This document shows, in pieces, positions 16,838 to 25,178 of a stretch of DNA of 64,000 nt. A program made the translations under genes and the position numbers. Under the pieces are notes generated by a model. The model was not told the origin of the DNA. It worked only from the letters and a program-made list of their open reading frames with translations, and searched no databases. The stretch lies in contig NZ_LRDB01000012.1 of assembly GCF_001592935.1 (NCBI RefSeq), positions 248,001 through 312,000 of the forward strand, read 5' to 3'. This DNA is from Roseivirga echinicomitans (GTDB taxonomy: Bacteria; Bacteroidota; Bacteroidia; Cytophagales; Cyclobacteriaceae). How positions within the stretch are numbered: the first letter of the stretch is position 1; the number at the start of each line of letters is the position of its first letter.

Positions 16838-17066
16838 TTAGGTAACTGAAATAAATTGAACTGCTATTTTATGCAATTCTAATGAATTTTGAAATAACCT
16901 GTCTGATTTAAAAGGCTTTTCGAAACTAGTAATATTTTGAATAAGATGGTGCAACCGACCGTCAGGGTTTCGTTTTATTTCTTCAAAGGGTTTAAAATCC
17001 GTTTGAGCGATGATTTGAGAATCAGCTTCTGTTTAAGTGTATACGCCTTTTTTAGCTTTTTCTAAT
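16838..17066 (-). pseudogene. decayed 3' end of a NUDIX hydrolase gene
   Basis: Read on the minus strand this stretch encodes KAKKGVYT, an in-frame TAA, then TEADSQIIAQTDFKPFEEIK...LHHLIQNITSF. That aligns codon for codon with KLKKGADPEMEADAQIITEVEFKSLSEIQ...LHYVIQNISSF near the end of the intact NUDIX protein encoded at 18824-19315. Only about the last 65 codons remain, with no Nudix box and no start. The surrounding bases 16801-16837 and 17067-17183 hold no gene that I can see. It is the relic of a second NUDIX copy. Confidence 0.75.
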
Positions 17067-17183
17067 TTTTTCAAGCTCAATAATATTTTTTACAATTTAA
17101 TAGTTGATCGAGACGCTCATATACGCAAATGAGGTTTTTTGATTCCAATGATCAAAATCGGAGTGTTAATATCCCCACATTCA

Positions 17184-18764
17184 CTAGCTGCTTGAAGCGT
17201 TTAGTACCTTCATCAACTGTGCTTTTAGAAGCTCTGATTCACTTGGCCTTGGAGCGTCTTTGTTTACCAATCGTCCATTGGTATCATAAATCATGTAGCG
17301 CGGAATGAATTGAATTTCTAAATCATCCATTTGCAATGAATTATCCGCATTCATGATTCGGTAATTGGTACCTCCCTCTAGCTCTAATTTTTTTAATGCC
17401 TTTTGCCATGGGGCCTCTGTTCGGTCAGTAGAAAGGTAGAGGTAGACGATGTTTTCGTTGTTTAGCTCGCTTTGTAATTTTTTAGAACTTGGCATTTCAG
17501 CAATACAAGGGGCACACCAGCTGGCCCAATAATCAACATAAATGACTTTCCCTTTGTTGGCCGAAATGAATTCATTCAGAGTTCTAGTTTTTCCGCTATT
17601 GTCTACCAATTGAACATCATCATCTATTTCGAATTTGACATTATACTTTTTGACAAAGTCATTAAATAACAACGTGTCTTGATAGTCATTTTTGAATTTG
17701 GTGAGGTACTTAAGTCTGGTTTCAATATTAAAGTGTGCAGCTTCAGAAAGCATTTTGTCCACGTTTTTGTACTGAAAAAGTTTTCGCTCGGTTGGACTGA
17801 ATTCGGTGGACGCCTGTATTGAATCGTATGAGGATGGGTAATTCCATGTACGACTTGCGCTTTCTCTCCCTTTTATTTCGAGCATCTCTATTGGATAGAG
17901 TCGTTTGGCTTTGGTTTCTATGAAACTTTGGTAAACCCCTGAAACGAGAAGAGAGTCATTTCTAACGGCAAGCATGGGGTGATCTCTTTCTAAGTCTTTG
18001 AGTATTTGACGTAAATACTCGAAGTTTTCTTCCTCAGGGACATACCTTAATTCGGTCACTTTATTGGTTAGCTTCCAATACAAGTCACTTAGCATGGCAT
18101 TATGATGTTGTTCCGTGATAAGACCTTTTTCTCTGAATGAGTTGATTCGTTTAATGTCTTCCGTTAATTCTTGATTCAATACTTTCCCCATCTTGATTCT
18201 GTAGTTTCTATCAAACTCTTGAGAGCTAATGGTCTTGTCTTCACCTCTTGAGTATAGTCTAAAGCCCAGTAGAGAGTGATTAAATATAATCATAGCAGGT
18301 AAATCGTCTTGGTATACAGAGTCTCGTTGGTTTAGGCTAAAGTTTGTAATCTCCGTATTTTCTTTTCGGTTAATGATTTTGGCTATTGGCTTCTTTCCCT
18401 CATAGTCAAAAACTACGGTGTCCCCCTTCTGAAAATAATAGGTGAGTTCATCCAAGGCTTTATAGGTAAGCTTAACTTCAAGCAAGTCACGCTTCGTGTT
18501 TATGGCCACTGTGTCTGAAGGAGAGTTGACTTCAAAACGATAGCGGGTGGGTATAAACTCATCGTTGATGATTGCTATTTGATGCGGGTGAGTCATGACA
18601 GGTTGGTCATGAAAAGTAGCCAAAGTGTATTTAGCATGCGATTGTGGGTTCTTGAAAATTAGAACCACCTGATCTGGCAATTGGGGCTGATCTATTGGCT
18701 TGGCTTTGTGATCACTACAGCCTAAACTCGAGATTAAGATCAGTAAAATGAGGTGTTTGTTCAT
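17184..18764 (-). CDS. TlpA-like thioredoxin-fold lipoprotein
   Basis: A 526-residue exported protein. The start MNKHLILLILISSLGCSDHK is a lipoprotein signal with Cys16 as the lipidated residue. Residues about 20-370 form a region of unknown fold with a DUF4369-like beginning; the last 150 residues form a thioredoxin domain with YVDYWASWCAPCIAEMP (redox pair C417 and C420). Proteins of this layout act as periplasmic thiol-disulfide reductases in Bacteroidota. It lies between an intact NUDIX gene upstream and a NUDIX relic downstream, all in one orientation, which suggests it was captured between duplicated copies. Confidence 0.88.
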   Translation of the reverse strand: MNKHLILLILISSLGCSDHKAKPIDQPQLPDQVVLIFKNPQSHAKYTLATFHDQPVMTHPHQIAIINDEFIPTRYRFEVNSPSDTVAINTKRDLLEVKLTYKALDELTYYFQKGDTVVFDYEGKKPIAKIINRKENTEITNFSLNQRDSVYQDDLPAMIIFNHSLLGFRLYSRGEDKTISSQEFDRNYRIKMGKVLNQELTEDIKRINSFREKGLITEQHHNAMLSDLYWKLTNKVTELRYVPEEENFEYLRQILKDLERDHPMLAVRNDSLLVSGVYQSFIETKAKRLYPIEMLEIKGRESASRTWNYPSSYDSIQASTEFSPTERKLFQYKNVDKMLSEAAHFNIETRLKYLTKFKNDYQDTLLFNDFVKKYNVKFEIDDDVQLVDNSGKTRTLNEFISANKGKVIYVDYWASWCAPCIAEMPSSKKLQSELNNENIVYLYLSTDRTEAPWQKALKKLELEGGTNYRIMNADNSLQMDDLEIQFIPRYMIYDTNGRLVNKDAPRPSESELLKAQLMKVLNASSS

Positions 18765-18823
18765 AACATTTGGCTTATTCTATAAATATATAGAAATACC
18801 ACATTCATAAACTAATTATTTAG

Positions 18824-19315
18824 TTATTTGTTTCTCAAATAACCAGTTCTGCTTAAAAGGCTATCAAAGCTGCTTATGTTTTGAATCACATAATGCAAAT
18901 GTGCTTTTGGGAGTTGTTGTATTTCGGATAGAGATTTAAATTCGACTTCTGTGATGATTTGTGCATCAGCCTCCATTTCAGGATCAGCACCTTTTTTGAG
19001 TTTTCCGCCCGTTATTTTGATTTCAAAAAATAATTCAATGCCATGCAGCGGTGGATCGAGGTATTCATGCACAAATAGAAATTTTACTGCTTCAATGTGT
19101 AAATGGGTTTCTTCCATAAACTCACGCTTTAGTGCTTCATGGGCATTTTCTCCATACTCCATGCCTCCGCCCGGTGGCGCCCATAAAGAGCCCTGTTTAC
19201 CCAAAGCGGTATGGTGAACCATCAGCAGGCCTTCTTCGGTAATGCATATTCCGCAAACACGAACCCGAAGTTTTTCCCCATAATTAGATTTGATTTTGGA
19301 TTCCAGTGAGTCCAT
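18824..19315 (-). CDS. NUDIX hydrolase
   Basis: A 163-residue single-domain Nudix protein. The box PPGGGMEYGENAHEALKREF is followed by MEETHL, so the metal-binding glutamates are intact while the usual Gly after EE-x is replaced by His. The substrate is unknown; the overall shape resembles MutT/ADP-sugar type enzymes. Divergent from the thioesterase gene with 38 bases between start codons. A degraded paralogue of its C-terminal third is found at 16838-17066. Confidence 0.87.
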   Translation of the reverse strand: MDSLESKIKSNYGEKLRVRVCGICITEEGLLMVHHTALGKQGSLWAPPGGGMEYGENAHEALKREFMEETHLHIEAVKFLFVHEYLDPPLHGIELFFEIKITGGKLKKGADPEMEADAQIITEVEFKSLSEIQQLPKAHLHYVIQNISSFDSLLSRTGYLRNK

Positions 19316-19330
19316 AAATAGGAGATACGA

Positions 19331-19338
19331 TATATTTG
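19331..19338 (+). promoter_or_regulatory. promoter -7 element before the thioesterase
   Basis: TATATTTG matches TAnnTTTG exactly. No TTG lies at the right distance upstream. If active, transcription starts near 19345, which favours the ATG at 19354 over the TTG at 19336 as the start of the next gene. Confidence 0.4.
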
Positions 19339-19353
19339 TCCAAAATTGAAAAG

Positions 19354-19809
19354 ATGATAAAGGTATTGAATCCCAACTTTAAATCAAGAATCGAGAAATT
19401 CCTTGAAAGGCAATATTTCATGAAGCTGGTAGGCTTTGATTTGAATGTGATTGAAGCGGGAACTACGGAAGGTTGGTTGACATTGACACAGGAACATCAG
19501 CAACAAACAGGTTTGGTACATGGAGGCGTTACAGCTACCGTGGCCGATATTGTTGCGGGCTTTGCTGCATATACGGTTGTGCCAGAAGATCACCATGTAG
19601 TGACGGGAGAGATCAAAATCTCTTATTTCTCTAAAGGAAAGGGAGATAGACTTCATGCCATTGGCAAAGTGATTAAGCAAGGTAGAAAACTGAACTTCTG
19701 CGAGGCGGAAGTGTGGTGCTTAGATGGAGAGAAAAAAACATTGATTGCTAAAGCCACTACTACTATGGCTACCATTTTCCCTGAAGACATCTCACGCGCT
19801 AAGCAATAA
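19354..19809 (+). CDS. PaaI-type hotdog thioesterase
   Basis: A 151-residue protein of the hotdog fold that probably hydrolyses acyl-CoA esters. The core LVHGGVTATVADIVAGFAA is the PaaI/YigI family signature, with the Gly-Gly turn and the Asp on the long helix. I start at ATG 19354 (MIKVLNPNFKSRIEKF); a TTG six codons upstream would fall inside the likely promoter. The downstream helicase gene begins 3 bases after its stop, so the two are co-transcribed although unrelated in function. Confidence 0.83.
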   Translation: MIKVLNPNFKSRIEKFLERQYFMKLVGFDLNVIEAGTTEGWLTLTQEHQQQTGLVHGGVTATVADIVAGFAAYTVVPEDHHVVTGEIKISYFSKGKGDRLHAIGKVIKQGRKLNFCEAEVWCLDGEKKTLIAKATTTMATIFPEDISRAKQ

Positions 19810-19812
19810 CCA

Positions 19813-21213
19813 TTGGCAAAACCTTCTGAAATATTATTGAGCAAATTCCCTTTTGAGCCCACTTCGGGTCAAAAGGAACTTTTCCGTATGTTCGATACAT
19901 TTCTACTGGACAAAGATTTAGTAAAGCCTACCCTGACCATTCGAGGTTATGCCGGAACGGGTAAAACTACTGTCATTGGAGCGGTGGTAAATATGCTTCC
20001 CTTCTTCAATATGAAGTATGTGTTGATGGCACCCACAGGCCGAGCGGCCAAAGTGATGTCTTCTTATTCCAAACGCACGGCTTTTACGATCCACAAAAAG
20101 ATCTTCCAACAAACGGAAGAACCAGGAGGAAGTCTTCGCTTTTCTCGACAGAAGAATTACCATACGAATACACTCTTTATAGTGGATGAAGCTTCAATGC
20201 TTTCAGACCAATCGGATTATGGCACCAAGGGTTTGTTGACCGAGTTGATGGACTACGTGTTTGAAAAGGAGGGGAACAGACTCTTGCTGATTGGTGATGT
20301 AGCCCAGCTACCGCCAGTAGGTAGTGCCGAAAGCCCAGCTTTGGAAGCTTCTTATCTAAAACATAATTTCAAAACCGATAACTTTTCCATTGAGCTTACC
20401 GAAGTAATGCGTCAGGAGGAATCTTCGGGAATTCTTTTCAATGCCACACAGCTTAGGAGAGAGCTAGGCAAGGAAAAGTTTGATATTAAGTTTACCACAG
20501 GTCAGTTTAAAGATATTTTTAAAATGACTGGAGAAAAGCTGGAAGATGGCCTTCGCTATGCTTATGATAAATATGGCACCGAGAATACGGTGATTGTTTG
20601 TCGGTCGAATAAAAATGCGGTGCAGTACAATCAGTACATCCGCAGGGCCATTCAATATAGAGAAGACGAATTGGAGGCTGGAGATATATTGATGATTGTT
20701 CGGAACAACTATCATTATTTGCCAGAGAATACGCCTGGAGGTTTTTTGGCCAATGGTGACTTTGTCGAGGTAATGAAAATCGTTCGCTTCGAAGATGTTT
20801 ACGGATTACGTTTTGCCACCCTTAACCTGCGATTACTAGATTACCCTGACCATGAACCTTTTGAGGCGAAAGTAATTTTAGACACACTTTATACTCCAGA
20901 GGCATCATTACCGAGTACCGAGCAGAAAAAGCTTTACGAGCAAGTGGTAGAAGACTATGCAGATGTGGAATCGAAAGGCGAACGAATTAAGCTGATCAAG
21001 AAAGACCCTTATCTGAATGCCCTGCAAGTGAAATTCGCTTACGCGCTTACCTGCCATAAATCTCAGGGTGGGCAATGGGAGGCCGTTTTTGTAGACCAAG
21101 GTTACCTGAATGAAGATATGATAGATCAGGATTATTTGCGCTGGCTGTATACAGCTGTCACACGTGCCTCAAAGGAGCTTTTTCTCGTTAATTTCCATCA
21201 GAAATTCTTCTGA
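19813..21213 (+). CDS. RecD-like ATP-dependent DNA helicase
   Basis: A 466-residue superfamily 1B helicase, related to the helicase part of RecD2 but without its N-terminal region. Walker A is RGYAGTGKTT (about residues 44-53), Walker B is FIVDEASML, and the motif with Gln-Leu-Pro reads LLIGDVAQLPPVGSA. The C-terminal UvrD_C_2 domain shows ALTCHKSQGGQWEAVFV and WLYTAVTRA. The start is TTG at 19813, the only start that keeps the conserved FPFEPTSGQKELF; the previous gene's stop is two codons upstream. Probably a 5'-to-3' DNA repair helicase common in Bacteroidota. Confidence 0.85.
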   Translation: MAKPSEILLSKFPFEPTSGQKELFRMFDTFLLDKDLVKPTLTIRGYAGTGKTTVIGAVVNMLPFFNMKYVLMAPTGRAAKVMSSYSKRTAFTIHKKIFQQTEEPGGSLRFSRQKNYHTNTLFIVDEASMLSDQSDYGTKGLLTELMDYVFEKEGNRLLLIGDVAQLPPVGSAESPALEASYLKHNFKTDNFSIELTEVMRQEESSGILFNATQLRRELGKEKFDIKFTTGQFKDIFKMTGEKLEDGLRYAYDKYGTENTVIVCRSNKNAVQYNQYIRRAIQYREDELEAGDILMIVRNNYHYLPENTPGGFLANGDFVEVMKIVRFEDVYGLRFATLNLRLLDYPDHEPFEAKVILDTLYTPEASLPSTEQKKLYEQVVEDYADVESKGERIKLIKKDPYLNALQVKFAYALTCHKSQGGQWEAVFVDQGYLNEDMIDQDYLRWLYTAVTRASKELFLVNFHQKFF

Positions 21214-21248
21214 TTTACCTTTTCTCAGAAACTGTTTTTAGTCTTTTT

Positions 21249-21264
21249 GGTGAATTGATTCACC
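21249..21264. promoter_or_regulatory. upstream palindrome GGTGAATTGATTCACC
   Basis: Arms GGTGAAT and ATTCACC are perfect with a 2-base centre. It repeats the core of the larger palindrome that follows, 32 bases downstream from start to start, or three turns of the helix, so two dimers could sit on the same DNA face. Confidence 0.6.
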
Positions 21265-21271
21265 GATAGTT

Positions 21272-21305
21272 ATGACTTTTGGTGAATTAATTCACCAAAA
21301 GTCAT
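21272..21305. promoter_or_regulatory. perfect 34-bp palindrome before the AAA/DUF4143 gene
   Basis: The left arm ATGACTTTTGGTGAATT and the right arm AATTCACCAAAAGTCAT are exact reverse complements with no spacer. The core GGTGAATTAATTCACC (21281-21296) matches the upstream palindrome except at one central base. The right end touches the -7 element at 21306, so a bound protein would block RNA polymerase. It could also act as a cruciform or terminator after the helicase gene. Confidence 0.7.
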
Positions 21306-21313
21306 TATATTTG
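21306..21313 (+). promoter_or_regulatory. promoter -7 element for the AAA/DUF4143 gene
   Basis: TATATTTG, an exact match to TAnnTTTG, begins at the last base pair of the 34-bp palindrome plus one. A TTG at 21279-21281 inside the palindrome is 24 bases upstream, slightly long for a -33 element. The ATG is 23 bases downstream. Confidence 0.5.
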
Positions 21314-21335
21314 AGTTGGTTTTAGTGAGATTACT

Positions 21336-22454
21336 ATGATTAAGCGTGCGCTAGAGGAGAGAATTAGAAGCAAAATAGGGCGAGGTAAAGCCATTGTTTT
21401 GATTGGGCCAAGGCAGGTAGGGAAGACTACATTGATCAATCAGATTTTGAATGGTGAAGACTTTCTTTTCTTGGATTGTGATGATCCAACTGTGAGAAAT
21501 ATTATTTCTACTGCAGGCACTGAAGAGCTTAAAAGCTTAATTGGTTCCCATAAATTCATTTTCATTGACGAGGCACAACGAGTTCAAGAAATAGGCTTGA
21601 AGCTTAAGATTATAATTGATCAAATCAAACCACATCAATTATTTGTGAGCGGCTCTTCCGCATTCGAACTTAACAATGAACTGCATGAGCCTCTTACAGG
21701 GAGGAAGTGGGAATATGAGTTGTTCCCAATTTCTTGGAGCGAACTTGAAGGGCATGTAGGCTACCTTAAATCAGAACAACAATTACCGTTGAGATTAATT
21801 TATGGTATGTATCCTGATGTTATTAATAATCCAGGAGAGGAGGTTGAAATTCTTAAAGAGCTTGTGAATAGTTATCTGTATAGAGACCTTCTGGCTTTTG
21901 GTGGAATAAAGAAGCCTGAGGTTTTAGAACGTCTATTACGTGCTTTGGCTTTTCAAATAGGTAATGAGTTTAGTTATAATGAACTATCAAATCTTTTAGG
22001 TATTGATAAGAATACGGTGAATTCATATATGGATGTTCTTGAAAAAGGGTTCGTTATTTATCGTTTACCTTCTTTTAGTAAAAACCTTCGCAATGAAATT
22101 AAGATGAACCGCAAGGTGTATTTTTACGATAATGGAATTAGAAATATGATTATTGGAGATTTTAAAAACCCAGATATCAGGAATGACATGGGCGCTTTGT
22201 GGGAGAATTTTTTAATTACCGAGAGAATAAAACTTAATCGATACTTTCAACCGACAGCGCACTCTTATTTTTGGCGAACAAAACAAAAGCAAGAGGTAGA
22301 TTATGTTGAGGAGCTTAACGGTGATGTTTCTGGCTATGAAATAAAATGGAACCCAAAGGCTAAGATCAGTCCTATTCAAAAATTCACAGAGACGTATAAC
22401 AGTAGTATCTCTAGATTAAGCAGAGATAATTTTAGACCTTTTTTGGAGGTATAA
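21336..22454 (+). CDS. AAA ATPase with DUF4143 domain
   Basis: A 372-residue protein of the AAA_14/DUF4143 type, widespread and patchy in bacteria and of unknown function. Walker A is LIGPRQVGKTTL (near residue 22), Walker B FIFIDEAQRV, and a sensor-like LFVSGSSAFEL. Around residues 215-250 a small helix-turn-helix-like part (NELSNLLGIDKNTVNSYMDVL) precedes the DUF4143 region. The end has a PD-(D/E)xK-like pattern: EVDYVEELNGDVSGYEIKW. The gene is AT-rich and sits alone with twin palindromes in front, convergent and abutting DUF423 without a spacer, so it is likely an acquired accessory gene. Confidence 0.87.
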   Translation: MIKRALEERIRSKIGRGKAIVLIGPRQVGKTTLINQILNGEDFLFLDCDDPTVRNIISTAGTEELKSLIGSHKFIFIDEAQRVQEIGLKLKIIIDQIKPHQLFVSGSSAFELNNELHEPLTGRKWEYELFPISWSELEGHVGYLKSEQQLPLRLIYGMYPDVINNPGEEVEILKELVNSYLYRDLLAFGGIKKPEVLERLLRALAFQIGNEFSYNELSNLLGIDKNTVNSYMDVLEKGFVIYRLPSFSKNLRNEIKMNRKVYFYDNGIRNMIIGDFKNPDIRNDMGALWENFLITERIKLNRYFQPTAHSYFWRTKQKQEVDYVEELNGDVSGYEIKWNPKAKISPIQKFTETYNSSISRLSRDNFRPFLEV

Positions 22455-22832
22455 TTAAAGACTATTCTTAACCCCTAAAACCAAGAATAGCCAACCCATA
22501 ATAAAGCCCAAACCTCCAATTGGAGTAATAGCGCCTAACCATGTAACATTGGTCAATGATAAGGTGTAGAGCGATCCACTAAAAATGAATATGCCGGCTA
22601 CAAAGCAGATGGCAGCATAACCGAAATAGTTACTTTGATAGTTGATCATTAAGAAGCCCAGAACTAAAAGCGCCAAGGTATGGTAAAACTGGTATTTTAC
22701 GCCTGTTTCAAAAGTGTCCAATCGATTATTGGCAGTCAATGTGCTTTCCAAAGCATGTGCACCAAAGGCGCCAATGGCTACGGATAACATTCCAAATATT
22801 CCTGCTAAGATTAAAACGGTTTTTGCACTCAT
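22455..22832 (-). CDS. DUF423 family inner-membrane protein
   Basis: A 125-residue protein with four membrane helices, of the YgdD/DUF423 family of unknown function. The signature GMLSVAIGAFGAHALE is at the N-terminus, with KYQFYHTLALL in the second helix region and a GSLYTLSLT segment later. Its ATG overlaps the yggS stop by one base (TAATG), so the two are translationally coupled. Confidence 0.9.
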   Translation of the reverse strand: MSAKTVLILAGIFGMLSVAIGAFGAHALESTLTANNRLDTFETGVKYQFYHTLALLVLGFLMINYQSNYFGYAAICFVAGIFIFSGSLYTLSLTNVTWLGAITPIGGLGFIMGWLFLVLGVKNSL

Positions 22833-23509
22833 TATTGATTGTAGTTTCGTCCTCCAAAAATAGCAGATCCAATCCTCACCATAGTACTTCCTGCTTCACA
22901 GGCTACTTGGTAATCGCTGGTCATGCCCATTGATAATTCTTTCATTTCTAAATTTTCAGACTGAATTTCGGCTTTGATTTGCTCGAAAAGGGCCTTTAGC
23001 CCAGTGAATTCACTCTTCACCCTTTGCATGTCGTCAGTATTGGTGGCCATGCCCATCAGTCCAACAACTTTAATATTTTTTAAATTTTTAAAATCTTCAG
23101 ATTTTAAGAAGTCAAGCAATTCTTCTTCTGAAAACCCAAACTTGCTCTCTTCCTTGGCGATGAAGACTTGAAGTAGACAAGGGATAATACGCTCATTTTT
23201 CTCTGCTTGCTTATCGATTTCTTTCAATAACCTATCACTATCCACTGCATGAATGAGGTGAACAAAAGGAGCTATGTACTTTACTTTATTTCGCTGCAAG
23301 TGGCCAATCATGTGCCACTCACTGTCTTTTGGGAGTGCTTCGGCTTTTTCTGTAAGTTCTTGCACTTTATTTTCGCCAAATGCAAGTTGTCCTGCCTCAT
23401 AAGCCTGTAACAAATCTTCCTTGGGCTTAGTCTTACTAACGGCAATCAATTGAGCACCGAATGGTTTTAGAATTTCGCGGTATTTTTTTATGTTGTTTTC
23501 TACACTCAT
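22832..23509 (-). CDS. YggS family PLP-binding protein (PLPBP)
   Basis: A 225-residue cytosolic protein that binds pyridoxal 5'-phosphate and maintains B6 and amino-acid balance; it has no known catalysis. The PLP lysine is K26 in LIAVSKTKP, and the family patterns FGENKVQEL, WHMIGHLQRNK and LSMGMTSDYQVACEAGSTMVRIGSAIFG are present. Members in other bacteria often neighbour cell-division or membrane genes; here it is coupled to DUF423. Confidence 0.94.
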   Translation of the reverse strand: MSVENNIKKYREILKPFGAQLIAVSKTKPKEDLLQAYEAGQLAFGENKVQELTEKAEALPKDSEWHMIGHLQRNKVKYIAPFVHLIHAVDSDRLLKEIDKQAEKNERIIPCLLQVFIAKEESKFGFSEEELLDFLKSEDFKNLKNIKVVGLMGMATNTDDMQRVKSEFTGLKALFEQIKAEIQSENLEMKELSMGMTSDYQVACEAGSTMVRIGSAIFGGRNYNQ

Positions 23510-23542
23510 TTGAGTTGCCTTATTTTCAGTAGTACTTTTGTT

Positions 23543-23550
23543 TATATTTG
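23543..23550 (+). promoter_or_regulatory. promoter -7 element of the GH3 operon
   Basis: TATATTTG, exact TAnnTTTG match, 75 bases before the GH3 start. A TTG at 23515-23517 is 25 bases upstream, which is longer than usual. Confidence 0.4.
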
Positions 23551-23624
23551 AAACTCTCAGTAGACTCCAAAGTTAGGATAAATTCGCTTTGAAGTGGGCT
23601 TGCTGATCATATGAAATTAATTGA

Positions 23625-25178
23625 ATGGCCATATTAGGGACTATACTTAAAAGAGGAATAAAGCTTAGGGAAACATTAGAACAAGATTATACATCGCCCT
23701 ATGAGCTTCAGAAAAAGGAGTTATCTAAACTGCTTATTAGCGCAAGAAATACGCAATTTGGTAGAGAATACGACTTTGTAAGTGTCCTTGAGTCTTTCAG
23801 AAATCATGGTGGACACGATTTTTTGGATAAGTTTAAAGCCAACGTGCCCGTATGTGATTACGAAAAGATGAATGCGGATTGGTGGCATAAAATCAGAGAA
23901 GGTGAAGAGGATGTTTGCTGGCCAGGTAAAACGAAGTTTTTTGCCCTAAGCTCTGGTACTTCAGGTGCAGCCTCAAAATATATTCCTGTCACCAAGGATA
24001 TGATTCGCCAGATCAGAAGAACAGGAACAAGACACATCTATACACTTTCTAAATACGATTTGCCCGATAAATTCTTCCAGTCTGGAATGCTTATGCTGGG
24101 AGGAAGTACCTCGCTCAATTTCTCTGGGAACTATTATTATGGTGACTTGAGTGGTATTACGACTGGGCAGTTGCCACTTTGGGTGCAAGGTTTTTCAAGA
24201 CCAACACCAAAGATTAAAAAGAACAAAGATTGGGCAGCCAAGCTAGACGAAATTGTCGAGTCGGCTCCAAAATGGAACATTGGGATGATTGTAGGTGTGC
24301 CCGCATGGATGCAAATTCTAATAGAAAGAATTATTGAAAGGTACCATGTCAAGGACATTCATGAAATTTGGCCTAACCTACAAGCCTTTGTGCATGGTGG
24401 TGTGTCGTTCGAGCCTTATAAAAAGGGTTTTGAAAAACTGTTGGGTAAGCCAGTTCATTATATAGAGACTTATTTGGCTTCTGAAGGGTTTTTAGCCTTC
24501 CAGTCTGAGCCAAATAAAAAATCAATGCGGCTGGTGTTGAATAATGGTATTTTCTATGAGTTTGTTCCTTTTAATGATAAGAATTTTAGCCCAGATGGTG
24601 TCATTGTTGAACATCCAGAAACGGTCATGATTGATGAGGTAGAAGAAGGTAAAGATTATGCTTTATTGATTTCTACCTGTGCTGGAGCATGGCGTTATCA
24701 AATTGGTGATACTGTTAAGCTTGTAGATAAAAGGAATTCCGAGATTATAATTACAGGCCGTACGAAGCATTTCTTAAGTCTTTGTGGCGAACACCTTTCT
24801 GTAGATAATATGAATCATGCCATTGAATTGGCTGCTGAAGAACTGAATATTAGCGTTAAGGAATTTACCGTAACCGGTATTCCTGATGGCACGTTATTCT
24901 CACACAAATGGTATGTAGGTACTGATGATGAAGTGGACAGTACTGCTTTGTGTGAACGAATCGATGCCCACCTTAAGGTAGTGAATGATGACTATGCCGT
25001 AGAACGAAAGCATGCCTTGAAGAATGTAACGTTAGAGATTATACCGACAACGGTTTTCTATGATTGGATGCGTTCGGAGGGTAAAGAAGGCGGTCAATCT
25101 AAGTTCCCGAGGGTGCTCAAGGGAGATCATCTAAGTAGTTGGTCAAGTTTTCTAGCGCAACAACCTAAGAAGTTCTAA
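23625..25178 (+). CDS. GH3 family acyl-adenylate/amido synthetase
   Basis: A 517-residue member of the GH3 superfamily. Plant GH3 enzymes activate carboxylic acids (auxin, jasmonate) with ATP and join them to amino acids; the bacterial members' substrates are mostly unknown. The ATP phosphate loop is FFALSSGTSGAASKYIPVT, a second nucleotide motif is YIETYLASEGFLAFQ, and the C-terminal hinge part contains GDTVKLVDKRNSEIIITGRTKHFLSLCGEHLS. The stop overlaps the LysE start by one base. Together with a small-molecule exporter this suggests making and exporting an amino-acid conjugate; that is inference. Confidence 0.88.
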   Translation: MAILGTILKRGIKLRETLEQDYTSPYELQKKELSKLLISARNTQFGREYDFVSVLESFRNHGGHDFLDKFKANVPVCDYEKMNADWWHKIREGEEDVCWPGKTKFFALSSGTSGAASKYIPVTKDMIRQIRRTGTRHIYTLSKYDLPDKFFQSGMLMLGGSTSLNFSGNYYYGDLSGITTGQLPLWVQGFSRPTPKIKKNKDWAAKLDEIVESAPKWNIGMIVGVPAWMQILIERIIERYHVKDIHEIWPNLQAFVHGGVSFEPYKKGFEKLLGKPVHYIETYLASEGFLAFQSEPNKKSMRLVLNNGIFYEFVPFNDKNFSPDGVIVEHPETVMIDEVEEGKDYALLISTCAGAWRYQIGDTVKLVDKRNSEIIITGRTKHFLSLCGEHLSVDNMNHAIELAAEELNISVKEFTVTGIPDGTLFSHKWYVGTDDEVDSTALCERIDAHLKVVNDDYAVERKHALKNVTLEIIPTTVFYDWMRSEGKEGGQSKFPRVLKGDHLSSWSSFLAQQPKKF

